Assembly: GCA_903932755.1 (NCBI GenBank)
Contig: CAIZHL010000036.1
Span: 1 to 5,151, forward strand
DNA length: 5,151 nt
DNA from: an uncultured beta proteobacterium
Lineage (GTDB): Bacteria; Pseudomonadota; Gammaproteobacteria; Burkholderiales; Rhodocyclaceae
Direction: 5' to 3'
The notes below the pieces were generated by a model. The model was given only the letters and a program-made list of their open reading frames with translations. It did no database searches and had not been told where the DNA came from. Within the stretch, counting starts at the first letter, position 1. Each line of letters begins with the position of its first letter. Below are positions 1-5,151 of the stretch, in pieces. A program made the position numbers and the translations under genes.

Positions 1-24
1 ACCCTGGCGCTGGGGGAGGACCAT
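1..24 (-). CDS. gltB: Glutamate synthase large subunit, N-terminal 8 codons (partial, runs off left edge)
   Basis: An ATG at 24-22 on the minus strand opens a frame reading MVLPQRQG to the window edge. A GAGGA-type Shine-Dalgarno lies about 9 nt upstream. Only eight codons are visible, so no domain can be seen. The assignment rests on two points from general knowledge. Beta-proteobacterial GltB proteins often begin with a short polar stretch ending in QG before the conserved LYDP and catalytic-cysteine region. The gene after dgt in the aroK-aroB-dgt order is commonly gltB. GltB would be the large subunit of NADPH-dependent glutamate synthase, making glutamate from glutamine and 2-oxoglutarate in the cytoplasm. 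The next codons outside the window would settle it; a different gene starting here is possible. Confidence 0.5.
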
Positions 25-29
25 CGTGT

Positions 30-37
30 CTTTCCTC
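30..37 (-). promoter_or_regulatory. Ribosome binding site of the gltB-like start
   Basis: The minus strand reads GAGGAAAG at 37-30, followed by ACACG and the ATG at 24. The GAGG core is about 9 nt from the start codon, a normal spacing. It is the main sequence evidence that the ATG at the left edge is a true start. Confidence 0.6.
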
Positions 38-52
38 GGAAATGCGACTGGC

Positions 53-69
53 AAAAAGCCGGGGGCGGC
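53..69 (-). terminator. Second, weaker terminator-like hairpin (duplicated 3' arm and U-tract)
   Basis: On the minus strand a 4-bp GCCG/CGGC stem with a CCCC loop (69-58) is followed by five T (57-53). The stem is short alone. Its 3' arm CCCCGGC (64-58) is identical to that of the stronger terminator at 74-103, so the upstream arm GCCGGGG (103-97) could pair with either copy. It may be a fail-safe terminator or a remnant of a local duplication. Confidence 0.45.
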
Positions 70-73
70 CGTC

Positions 74-103
74 AAAAAAGCCGGGGTGATGCCACTCCCC
101 GGC
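74..103 (-). terminator. Intrinsic terminator downstream of dgt
   Basis: The minus strand has a 7-bp all-GC stem, GCCGGGG (103-97) with CCCCGGC (86-80). The 10-nt loop can itself form a short GTG/CAC extension. Six T follow directly (79-74). This is a classic rho-independent terminator. The plus strand has no T-run after the hairpin, so direction is clear. It lies 88 bp past the dgt stop codon and about 50 bp before the gltB-like start. It either ends the aroK-aroB-dgt mRNA or, if the promoter at 138-166 is used, acts within the gltB leader. Confidence 0.85.
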
Positions 104-137
104 CTTGGATGTCCTGTGAAACGCGGCGGACGGCCCA

Positions 138-166
138 AATATACCGCCAAAAGCAGCCGAATTCAA
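138..166 (-). promoter_or_regulatory. Candidate sigma70 promoter for gltB
   Basis: The minus strand has a -35-like TTGAAT (166-161, 4 of 6 consensus), exactly 17 bp of spacer, and a -10-like TATATT (143-138, 5 of 6). Transcription would start near 131 and run toward the gltB-like start, giving a leader of about 107 nt. It lies between the dgt stop and the dgt terminator, so a transcript would meet the terminator within about 60 nt. The elements are good but unproven. Confidence 0.5.
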
Positions 167-169
167 TAC

Positions 170-182
170 GCTGCAATGCAGC
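170..182. repeat. 13-bp perfect palindrome, possible operator
   Basis: The sequence GCTGCAATGCAGC has two 6-bp arms around one central base. Its centre (176) is near -45 relative to the start predicted from the candidate promoter at 138-166, a position typical of activator sites abutting a -35 element. It has no T-tract and is too compact for a stable RNA hairpin, so a protein binding site is more likely. I do not recognise the regulator, and chance is a real alternative. Confidence 0.3.
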
Positions 183-191
183 AAACAGAGC

Positions 192-1367
192 TTACATTTC
201 GCCAACCGAAAACAGGCGACGATACTCCTTCATCGAGTAGCGATCGGTCATGCCGGCAATGTAGTCTGCAGTAGCGCGCGCAATGCTTTCCGCGGCCGCC
301 ATCTCCTGGTACTGGGGTGGCAGCAAGCGCGGATCGGCGACGAAGGCGCCAAACAGATCGCTGATGATGCGACGGGCTTTCGCGGTCATCCGCAGCACCT
401 GGTAGTGCTGATACAAATGGTCGCGTAAAAAGCCCTTGAGCGCACGATTTTCCGCATTCATGGCTTCCGTAAAAGCAATTAGCGGCTGTGCGGCATGGAC
501 GTCAGCCAGCGCCGCTGGCCCTGCTGCCGCAATCCGCTGCGCCGATTCGGCCAACAAGTCGGTGACCTGGGCGTCGATCATGCGCCTTATGGTTTCGTGC
601 ACGCGGCGCCTGTTCGACATTCGAGGAAACTCGGCATCGGCCTCGGCTGCGTGGCGGGCGAACAGGCTGACCCCTTCAAGTTGGTCCAGGGTCAGCAATC
701 CGGAGCGCAGTCCGTCGTCGACGTCGTGGTTGTTGTAGGCGATTTCGTCGGCCAGGTTGCAGATTTGCGCTTCCAGTGACGGGCGGCGACCGTCGAGGAA
801 GCGCCGGCCCAGTTCGCCCAGATCGCGGGCACGTGCCGGCGAGCAATGCTTGAGGATGCCCTCGCGCGTTTCGAACATCAGGTTGAGACCGTCAAAAGCG
901 CCGTAGCGCTCTTCCAGGCGATCGACGATGCGCAGGCTCTGCAGGTTGTGTTCGAAGCCGCCGTGGCCCTGCATGCACTCGTTCAATGCATCCTGCCCGG
1001 CATGGCCGAAGGGCGTGTGGCCAAGGTCGTGCGCCAGTGCGATGGCTTCCGTCAGATCATCATTCAGACGCAGGGCACGCGCGATCGACCGCGCGATCTG
1101 CGCGACCTCGATGCTGTGGGTGAGCCGGGTGCGGAACAGATCGCCTTCGTGATTGACGAATACCTGGGTCTTGTATTCGAGACGACGAAACGCCGTGGAA
1201 TGCACGATGCGGTCACGGTCGCGCTGGAACTCGCTGCGCGCCTTCGGTCGCGGCTCGGCAACCGTACGCCCACGGCTGTTGTTGTCGTTGACCGCGTAGG
1301 GCGCCAGATCAGGCACGGCAGCAGGATTCGATGGCTGCCGCAATGTCAGCACCCGGCGCGTCGGCAT
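192..1367 (-). CDS. dgt: dGTP triphosphohydrolase-like protein, HD superfamily
   Basis: This is a complete 391-aa cytoplasmic protein. The HD-domain metal ligands are visible: H84 in RLTHSIEV, H113-D114 in [11 protein letters not shown] and D207 in [12 protein letters not shown]. The [10 protein letters not shown] segment (137-146) and the C-terminal [16 protein letters not shown] (371-386) are typical of the shorter, type-2 dGTPase-like family rather than the longer E. coli Dgt. Family members remove triphosphate from dGTP or other dNTPs; the substrate here cannot be told from sequence. The ATG at 1367 lies inside aroB, giving a 59-bp overlap, but is preceded by AGGCGGTGA at ideal spacing. 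A GTG at 1316 (residue 18, just before DLAPYAV) is an alternative start with an 8-bp overlap but no clear Shine-Dalgarno. The stop is TAA. The gene is probably co-transcribed with aroK and aroB. Confidence 0.93.
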   Translation of the reverse strand: MPTRRVLTLRQPSNPAAVPDLAPYAVNDNNSRGRTVAEPRPKARSEFQRDRDRIVHSTAFRRLEYKTQVFVNHEGDLFRTRLTHSIEVAQIARSIARALRLNDDLTEAIALAHDLGHTPFGHAGQDALNECMQGHGGFEHNLQSLRIVDRLEERYGAFDGLNLMFETREGILKHCSPARARDLGELGRRFLDGRRPSLEAQICNLADEIAYNNHDVDDGLRSGLLTLDQLEGVSLFARHAAEADAEFPRMSNRRRVHETIRRMIDAQVTDLLAESAQRIAAAGPAALADVHAAQPLIAFTEAMNAENRALKGFLRDHLYQHYQVLRMTAKARRIISDLFGAFVADPRLLPPQYQEMAAAESIARATADYIAGMTDRYSMKEYRRLFSVGEM

Positions 1368-2403
1368 AAGTCACCGCCTGCCCCATGCCCTTGAGCAGGA
1401 TCAGACGCAATCTGCCGGCGATGACTTTCTTGTCGTGCGACATCAGTTCAAGATAGCGCGCGACACCGAGTTCGGGTCCGGTGACAGGCAGGCCGGCACG
1501 CAGCATCAACGTGCGGACCCGCCCCACTTCGGCAGCGGATAGCCAGCCCAGGCGACGGGAAAGTTCGACCGCCATCATGGTGCCTGCGGCAACGGCCTCG
1601 CCATGCAGCCACTGGCCGTAACCCATCCCGGTCTCGATCGCATGGCCGAAGGTGTGGCCCAGATTGAGCAGAGCGCGGCCACCCTCCTTCGCCGTTTCAA
1701 ACTCGTCGGCAGCCACCACTTCGGCCTTGTTGGCACAGGAGCGCTCGATCGCCTGCGCCAGGAGGTCTCCGTCTCGCGCCAGCAGGCCATCCATGTTGGT
1801 CTCGAGCCATTCGAGAAACGGCGGGTCACGGATCAGTCCGTACTTGATCACTTCAGCCAGGCACGCCGACAGTTCGCGGGCCGGCAGAGTGCGCAGCGTG
1901 TCGGTGTCGGCGAGGACCAATTTCGGCTGCCAGAACGCGCCGACCATGTTCTTGCCGCGCGGATGATTGATACCGGTCTTCCCGCCCACCGAGGAATCGA
2001 CCTGCGACAGCAGGGTAGTGGGAATCTGGATGAAAGGTACGCCGCGTTGATAGGTTGCGGCGGCGAATCCCGCGAGATCACCGATGACACCACCACCCAG
2101 GGCGACGACGGTCGTGCTGCGATCGCAGCGTGCGGCCAGCAAGGCGTCATAAATAAGGTTGAGCGACTCCCAATTCTTGTGGGTCTCGCCATCGGGAAGA
2201 ACTATCGGCGTCACGCCAACGCCGACTTTTTCAAGGCCGCCGGCAAGGGGCTCCATGTAAAGCGGGGCCACGGTAGTGTTGCTGACGAGCGCGATCCGAG
2301 GGGTGCGCAGGAAGGGCAGGATCAGGTCGGCGCGCGCCAGCAGGCCGCCACCGATCAGAATCGGGTAGCTGTGTTCGCCAAGGGAAAGCTTCAGGCTGCG
2401 CAC
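1309..2403 (-). CDS. aroB: 3-dehydroquinate synthase
   Basis: This is a complete 364-aa enzyme, close to the usual length of about 360. It converts 3-deoxy-D-arabino-heptulosonate 7-phosphate to 3-dehydroquinate, the second step of the shikimate pathway, using NAD and a divalent metal in the cytoplasm. Visible motifs are the NAD-binding [19 protein letters not shown] (103-121), the substrate loop [19 protein letters not shown] (128-146), and the metal ligands E184 (AEVIKYG), H250 ([11 protein letters not shown]) and H267 (LHGEA). No catalytic residue appears missing. The start is GTG; the first residues, [15 protein letters not shown], align naturally with the family N-terminus. The gene overlaps aroK by 13 bp, with a GGGAG Shine-Dalgarno inside aroK 11 nt upstream. 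This points to translational coupling in an aroKB unit, a common arrangement in proteobacteria. The stop is TGA. Confidence 0.97.
   Translation of the reverse strand: MRSLKLSLGEHSYPILIGGGLLARADLILPFLRTPRIALVSNTTVAPLYMEPLAGGLEKVGVGVTPIVLPDGETHKNWESLNLIYDALLAARCDRSTTVVALGGGVIGDLAGFAAATYQRGVPFIQIPTTLLSQVDSSVGGKTGINHPRGKNMVGAFWQPKLVLADTDTLRTLPARELSACLAEVIKYGLIRDPPFLEWLETNMDGLLARDGDLLAQAIERSCANKAEVVAADEFETAKEGGRALLNLGHTFGHAIETGMGYGQWLHGEAVAAGTMMAVELSRRLGWLSAAEVGRVRTLMLRAGLPVTGPELGVARYLELMSHDKKVIAGRLRLILLKGMGQAVTYADAPGADIAAAIESCCRA
1371..1379 (-). promoter_or_regulatory. Strong ribosome binding site of dgt inside aroB
   Basis: The minus strand reads AGGCGGTGA, one mismatch from the 16S-complementary AGGAGGTGA, three bases before the ATG at 1367 (six from the AGGCGG core). 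These bases also encode part of the QAVTY segment of AroB. This site decides for the ATG at 1367 over the GTG at 1316 and makes dgt translation within the aroB coding region credible. Confidence 0.65.
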
Positions 2404-2918
2404 TGCTTTTGCAACTCCCGTTCCAATTGCCTGACAAGATGGCTGATGCTGCCGCCCAGGCTGTTGATGGTGATATCGGCTACTTCGCAGTAAAGAGGGT
2501 CGCGCTCTGCAAACAGGTCCTCGATCTTCTTCATCGGATCGGCGACCTGAAGCAAAGGTCGATTGTGATCAAGACGGGTGCGCTCGAACAACAGGTGCGG
2601 CGTGGCGTGAAGATAAACAACGATGCCCCCTTCCTTGAGGGCGGCACGATTTTCCGGGCGGAGTACGGCGCCGCCGCCGGTAGCGACGACCAGATTGGTT
2701 TGGCGGCCCAACTCGGCAATGACTTTAGTTTCACGGTCCCGAAATCCCTGCTCGCCTTCTATGTCGAAGATCAGGGGAATCTTTACGCCTGTTCTGGCCT
2801 CGATTTCGTGGTCGGCATCGATGAACGAACGATGCATTCGCCTTGCCAACTGGCGACCGACAGTGGTCTTGCCCGCGCCCGGCATGCCGACCAGGTAGAT
2901 GTTGTTGGTAGCACTCAC
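2391..2918 (-). CDS. aroK: Shikimate kinase
   Basis: This is a complete 175-aa P-loop kinase of normal family length. It transfers phosphate from ATP to the 3-hydroxyl of shikimate, the fifth step of the shikimate pathway, in the cytoplasm. Walker A is GMPGAGKTT (11-19). Shikimate contacts are visible at D34/D36 (IDAD), R60 (FRDRE), the GGG at 81-83 and R139 (ERDPLY). The LID arginine is R120 in DHNRPLL. The start is GTG; the next upstream in-frame stop is only five codons away (2933-2931), and no other start fits the N-terminus [15 protein letters not shown]. No Shine-Dalgarno precedes it, but an extended -10 element does, so initiation may be leaderless. The gene overlaps aroB by 13 bp and is separated from pilQ by 144 bp with a terminator-like hairpin. 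Confidence 0.97.
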   Translation of the reverse strand: MSATNNIYLVGMPGAGKTTVGRQLARRMHRSFIDADHEIEARTGVKIPLIFDIEGEQGFRDRETKVIAELGRQTNLVVATGGGAVLRPENRAALKEGGIVVYLHATPHLLFERTRLDHNRPLLQVADPMKKIEDLFAERDPLYCEVADITINSLGGSISHLVRQLERELQKQCAA

Positions 2919-2924
2919 CGGTGA

Positions 2925-2933
2925 ATTGTATCA
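2925..2933 (-). promoter_or_regulatory. Extended -10 promoter of the aroK-aroB-dgt unit
   Basis: The minus strand reads TGATACAAT (2933-2925): a TG dinucleotide one base before TACAAT, which matches 5 of 6 of the -10 consensus. No recognisable -35 lies 16-18 bp upstream, which is tolerable for an extended -10 promoter. A start seven bases downstream would fall on 2918, the G of the aroK GTG codon. The hairpin between this site and pilQ supports a need for a promoter here. Confidence 0.5.
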
Positions 2934-2954
2934 GCGCTATCGTCCGGACATTTT

Positions 2955-2978
2955 GATGCCGCGCACCGGGCGGGCATC
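2955..2978. repeat. Imperfect inverted repeat upstream of the aroK promoter
   Basis: GATGCC (2955-2960) pairs with GGCATC (2973-2978); after a one-base bulge, three more G-C pairs enclose an ACCGG loop. On the minus strand it is followed by AAAAT, not T, so it is not a terminator for pilQ. It covers the region upstream of the -10 and could be an operator or simply a GC-rich coincidence. Confidence 0.25.
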
Positions 2979-3010
2979 CCCCACAAGAAGATACCGTCCG
3001 CACAGCCGTC

Positions 3011-3039
3011 AAAGCAAGGGGCCGGCATGCGCCGGCCCC
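3011..3039 (-). terminator. Candidate terminator after pilQ
   Basis: A perfect 9-bp all-GC stem (GGGGCCGGC at 3018-3026 and its complement at 3031-3039) encloses a 4-nt loop. It begins 23 bp past the pilQ stop codon. On the minus strand it is followed by TTGCTTT (3017-3011), an interrupted T-tract. The stem is very strong but the T-tract is imperfect, so termination may be partial. On the plus strand it is followed by GTTT only. It most likely marks the end of the pil operon. Confidence 0.6.
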
Positions 3040-3062
3040 GTTTGGACCAATCTGGAGCCTGC

Positions 3063-5151
3063 CTAGCGCTGCGTGAGGGAGTCGCTGATGATGCGGGGTG
3101 TGATGAAGACAAGAAGTTCGCTGCGCGAATTGTTCTTCGTCGTGGTCTTGAACAAGTTGCCGACATAGGGCAAGTCGCCGAGGAAGGGCACTCGCTGCTG
3201 GAATTGAAGCTCGGATTCCTTGGTAAACCCCCCGATGACGACCGTACCGCCATTTTCGACAATGACATTGGTTGCAACATCATTTGTATCCAAACTTCCT
3301 GTAGAAGCATCGATAATTGTGCCTTTTGCAACTTTCAATTCAAGGCTGATCCTGTTGTCGGGGTTGATCGAAGGTTTCACCGTCAGCGAAAGCGGCGCGA
3401 CAGTCGTCTTGTAACGGGTTTGGCCCGTCGCTAAATCTTGTCCATCCTGAACGCTCACCGATTGCGCATTTACAATTGATGCAGATGAGCGATTCAATGT
3501 GACAATCCGTGGAGAAGATATCGTCTTGTTGCGTGAATCAGCCTCCGCAGCCTGCAGTTCCAGGGCAAGCAATTTGGTCCCCGCGTTGTTGAACAGCATC
3601 ACGCCGAAATTGACTGCCCCTAGTACATAGCTGGGACGGAAAACATCGAGGCTCCTCGATAGACTTGGTGTGCTGGGCGATCCATACACATCGGTATTAC
3701 CCGTACTATTAGTCAAACCTGCCCCGATGCCGGGTGCAAAACGGGTTCCGGTGCCAAACAACTGCTGCCCGCCTTGGTTGCCAAGGATATTGGAATTGGC
3801 CAGGCGCAAGCGAATGCCTATCTGACTGGTAAAACCAGTGGACGCTTCGACAATGCGGGCTTCGATCATCACCTGCTTGGGCGAAATATCGACGTTGCGG
3901 ATTACTTCGCGAATGGCTTCAACGACTGCAGCCGTATCGCGGACGAATATCTGATTCGTGCCATCGTGCGCCGAAATGCTGCCGCGCGCGGTAAGCATGC
4001 CCTTGCCCGAACTGCCGCCTCCCGCTGCGGCGGAACCGCCGCCCCCAGGTGCGGGCGAACCGCCTCCAATATTTCCCGAGGGAGACACTACACCGGCTGC
4101 CGGAGGCGCCGACCCGGTCGGCGCCGCTGCCGGAGCGAAGCTGCTGTTGACCAGGGCGATGATGTCGCCGGTCTTGACATAGTTGAGCTTGAACGTCTCT
4201 GCCACCAGCGGCGCGACGTCGCTCGCCCGGGTCGCCTCGTCGGCACTGTCCTGATCGCGCTTTTGCAGCACGGCACGGTCGCCGAACAGGATGATGTCAT
4301 TGCGGACGCGCATCCCCGCGTTGACTTGCGCCATGATGATTTCAAGCGCCTGATCATAGGGAATGTTGTCAAGGTTTGCGGTCACCGATCGCCCGTTCAG
4401 GGATGGATCGATCAACACGTTCTTTCCCGAGATGTCGGCCAGGGTCCGCAGCACCATGGTGGCATCAGCGGCAAAAAAGTTGATTGAAACCTTTTGGCCC
4501 TGCTGTCCGGTCTGGACCAGCTTGTTGGCGTCATCGGCCGGGATCGGCTTGACTTCAATGGTGAGTTGGTTGTTGGCCAGGTGCGCCTGATGGAACCAGC
4601 GGCCGCGTGCATTGATGTCGATGCGCGTCAGATTGCCGATGGCGCGCGATGTCATCACGGTTACGGGCGTGGCGAAATCGTTGACGTCGCGCCGGTTCTG
4701 CAGGCGCTCGGGCAATTCAACATCGCGCAGTTCCACGGTCAGCCCGGTCCCCACCCGACGGATGTCGATCGGCACCGTGCCGTCGGTCAGATCCACGGTA
4801 ATCGAGGCCTGCCCCTCTTCTCCGCGACGGAAGAGGATATCGCGGATGGCGGCTGCATCGGTTCTCGCTCCCGGACTTCCTGCCGCAGGCGGGGACGATG
4901 AAGCTTGCTGGTAAACGCTGGGCGCCGGTTCATTGCTGGCCTGAACGCCCTGGCCCTGCAACTTGATGAAAAGAACATCACCGGCAATTTCGGTGGAGAA
5001 TTTGGTCGGCCGATAGAGGTTCAGCACCAGGCGCGTCAATTTGTCCGACTGGACCAGATTGATGCTCTTCAGATCACCCTCTGCCACCTGCTGCGTGGAC
5101 TGACCGGACTTGTTGTCGGTCTCGGGGAAATCGATGACCACCCGTGGCGGC
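3063..5151 (-). CDS. pilQ: Type IV pilus secretin PilQ (5' end beyond the window)
   Basis: PilQ forms the oligomeric outer-membrane channel for type IV pili, used in twitching, adhesion and DNA uptake. About 695 residues are visible; the frame stays open to the right edge, so the signal peptide and true start are missing. Numbering from an internal GTG at 5141, a truncated AMIN domain (from PPRVVIDFP to about 67) is followed by a Pro/Ser/Ala linker (70-95), a second AMIN domain (about 98-200), the N0/STN domain (216-288) and an N1 domain (307-417). The N1 domain is interrupted by a Gly/Pro/Ala/Ser-rich stretch (336-380). The secretin barrel region (420-685) carries VIVENGGTVVIGGFTKES (626-642) and the signature VPFLGDLPYVGNLF (651-664), ending in ELLVFITPRII. 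The stop is TAG. pilMNOP would be expected upstream, outside the window. The segment around 3241-3720 is less GC-rich than the rest. Confidence 0.96.
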   Translation of the reverse strand, partial: PPRVVIDFPETDNKSGQSTQQVAEGDLKSINLVQSDKLTRLVLNLYRPTKFSTEIAGDVLFIKLQGQGVQASNEPAPSVYQQASSSPPAAGSPGARTDAAAIRDILFRRGEEGQASITVDLTDGTVPIDIRRVGTGLTVELRDVELPERLQNRRDVNDFATPVTVMTSRAIGNLTRIDINARGRWFHQAHLANNQLTIEVKPIPADDANKLVQTGQQGQKVSINFFAADATMVLRTLADISGKNVLIDPSLNGRSVTANLDNIPYDQALEIIMAQVNAGMRVRNDIILFGDRAVLQKRDQDSADEATRASDVAPLVAETFKLNYVKTGDIIALVNSSFAPAAAPTGSAPPAAGVVSPSGNIGGGSPAPGGGGSAAAGGGSSGKGMLTARGSISAHDGTNQIFVRDTAAVVEAIREVIRNVDISPKQVMIEARIVEASTGFTSQIGIRLRLANSNILGNQGGQQLFGTGTRFAPGIGAGLTNSTGNTDVYGSPSTPSLSRSLDVFRPSYVLGAVNFGVMLFNNAGTKLLALELQAAEADSRNKTISSPRIVTLNRSSASIVNAQSVSVQDGQDLATGQTRYKTTVAPLSLTVKPSINPDNRISLELKVAKGTIIDASTGSLDTNDVATNVIVENGGTVVIGGFTKESELQFQQRVPFLGDLPYVGNLFKTTTKNNSRSELLVFITPRIISDSLTQR
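4002..4136 (-). other. Low-complexity Gly/Pro/Ala/Ser-rich segment within the PilQ N1 domain
   Basis: About 45 codons encode almost only Gly, Ala, Pro and Ser, including runs of four and three glycines. They lie between LVNSSF and GMLTARGSISAHD. PilQ homologues commonly have a variable linker at this place, before the conserved LTARG motif. It is probably a flexible loop in the periplasmic N1 domain. The DNA shows imperfect GGC/GCC-type repetition, which could vary in length by slippage. Confidence 0.7.

Noticed and set aside
70..75. TTGACG on the minus strand as a -35 element for gltB
   Set aside because: It overlaps the terminator T-tract, and the hexamer 17 bp downstream (GCCAGT) does not resemble a -10; 16 and 18 bp spacings are no better.
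67..135. GGCCGTC (135-129 on the minus strand) pairing with GACGGCC (73-67) as an anti-terminator helix
   Set aside because: The helix flanks the terminator rather than disrupting it, and part of its 5' arm lies upstream of the predicted transcription start near 131.
26..274. Plus-strand open frame (82 codons) across the dgt-gltB gap
   Set aside because: It runs through the terminator hairpins and into the dgt 3' end, has no Shine-Dalgarno, and its composition (Lys/Gly/Ala/Pro) follows the A-runs and GC stems.
846..1394. Plus-strand open frame (182 codons) antisense to dgt
   Set aside because: It is opposite the conserved HD-domain region of dgt and has no domain of its own.
1603..2493. Long plus-strand open frame (296 codons) antisense to aroB and aroK
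   Set aside because: It lies entirely opposite well-supported aroB and aroK, has no recognisable domain, and its length is explained by GC-rich codon structure on the other strand.
3774..4487. Plus-strand open frame (237 codons) antisense to pilQ
   Set aside because: The translation is Arg/Gly-rich low complexity over the PilQ linker and mirrors the coding strand; no family features are seen.
5139..5141. GTG at 5141 as the pilQ start codon
   Set aside because: The frame continues upstream to the window edge with codons for PPR, and PPRVVIDFP is a typical internal AMIN-domain stretch; a PilQ protein should begin with a signal peptide.

Overview
The window is a stretch of core chromosome from a beta-proteobacterium. 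Every supported gene lies on the minus strand. Read in the direction of transcription, from the right edge to the left, the order is pilQ (5' end cut off), aroK, aroB, a dGTPase-like HD-domain gene (dgt), and then what looks like the first eight codons of gltB at the left edge. From general knowledge, the order pilMNOPQ-aroK-aroB-dgt-gltBD recurs in beta-proteobacteria such as Rhodocyclales and Burkholderiales. The protein sequences and a hand-counted G+C near 60% agree with that group. I cannot name a genus.

Right part (3063-5151): PilQ, the outer-membrane secretin through which the type IV pilus passes. Its C-terminal half is complete, but the signal peptide and part of the first AMIN domain lie outside the window. 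A GC-rich hairpin just after its stop codon probably ends the pil operon.

Middle (192-2918): aroK, aroB and dgt are tightly packed with overlapping ends (13 bp and 59 bp), so they are probably one mRNA. AroB makes 3-dehydroquinate early in the shikimate pathway, and AroK phosphorylates shikimate later in it. The dGTPase-like protein hydrolyses dNTPs or a related nucleotide and has no obvious metabolic link. A good extended -10 element sits immediately before the aroK GTG codon, which has no Shine-Dalgarno sequence, so aroK may be translated from a leaderless mRNA.

Left part (1-191): an intergenic region between dgt and gltB. It holds a strong minus-strand intrinsic terminator whose 3' arm and U-tract are repeated 22 bp downstream. 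A sigma70-like promoter and a 13-bp palindrome lie on the dgt side of that terminator. If the promoter is real, the terminator lies inside the gltB leader, which would suggest attenuation. This is the most interesting point in an otherwise ordinary window. I see no mobile element, CRISPR array, rRNA or tRNA, and no evidence for a wholly new system.
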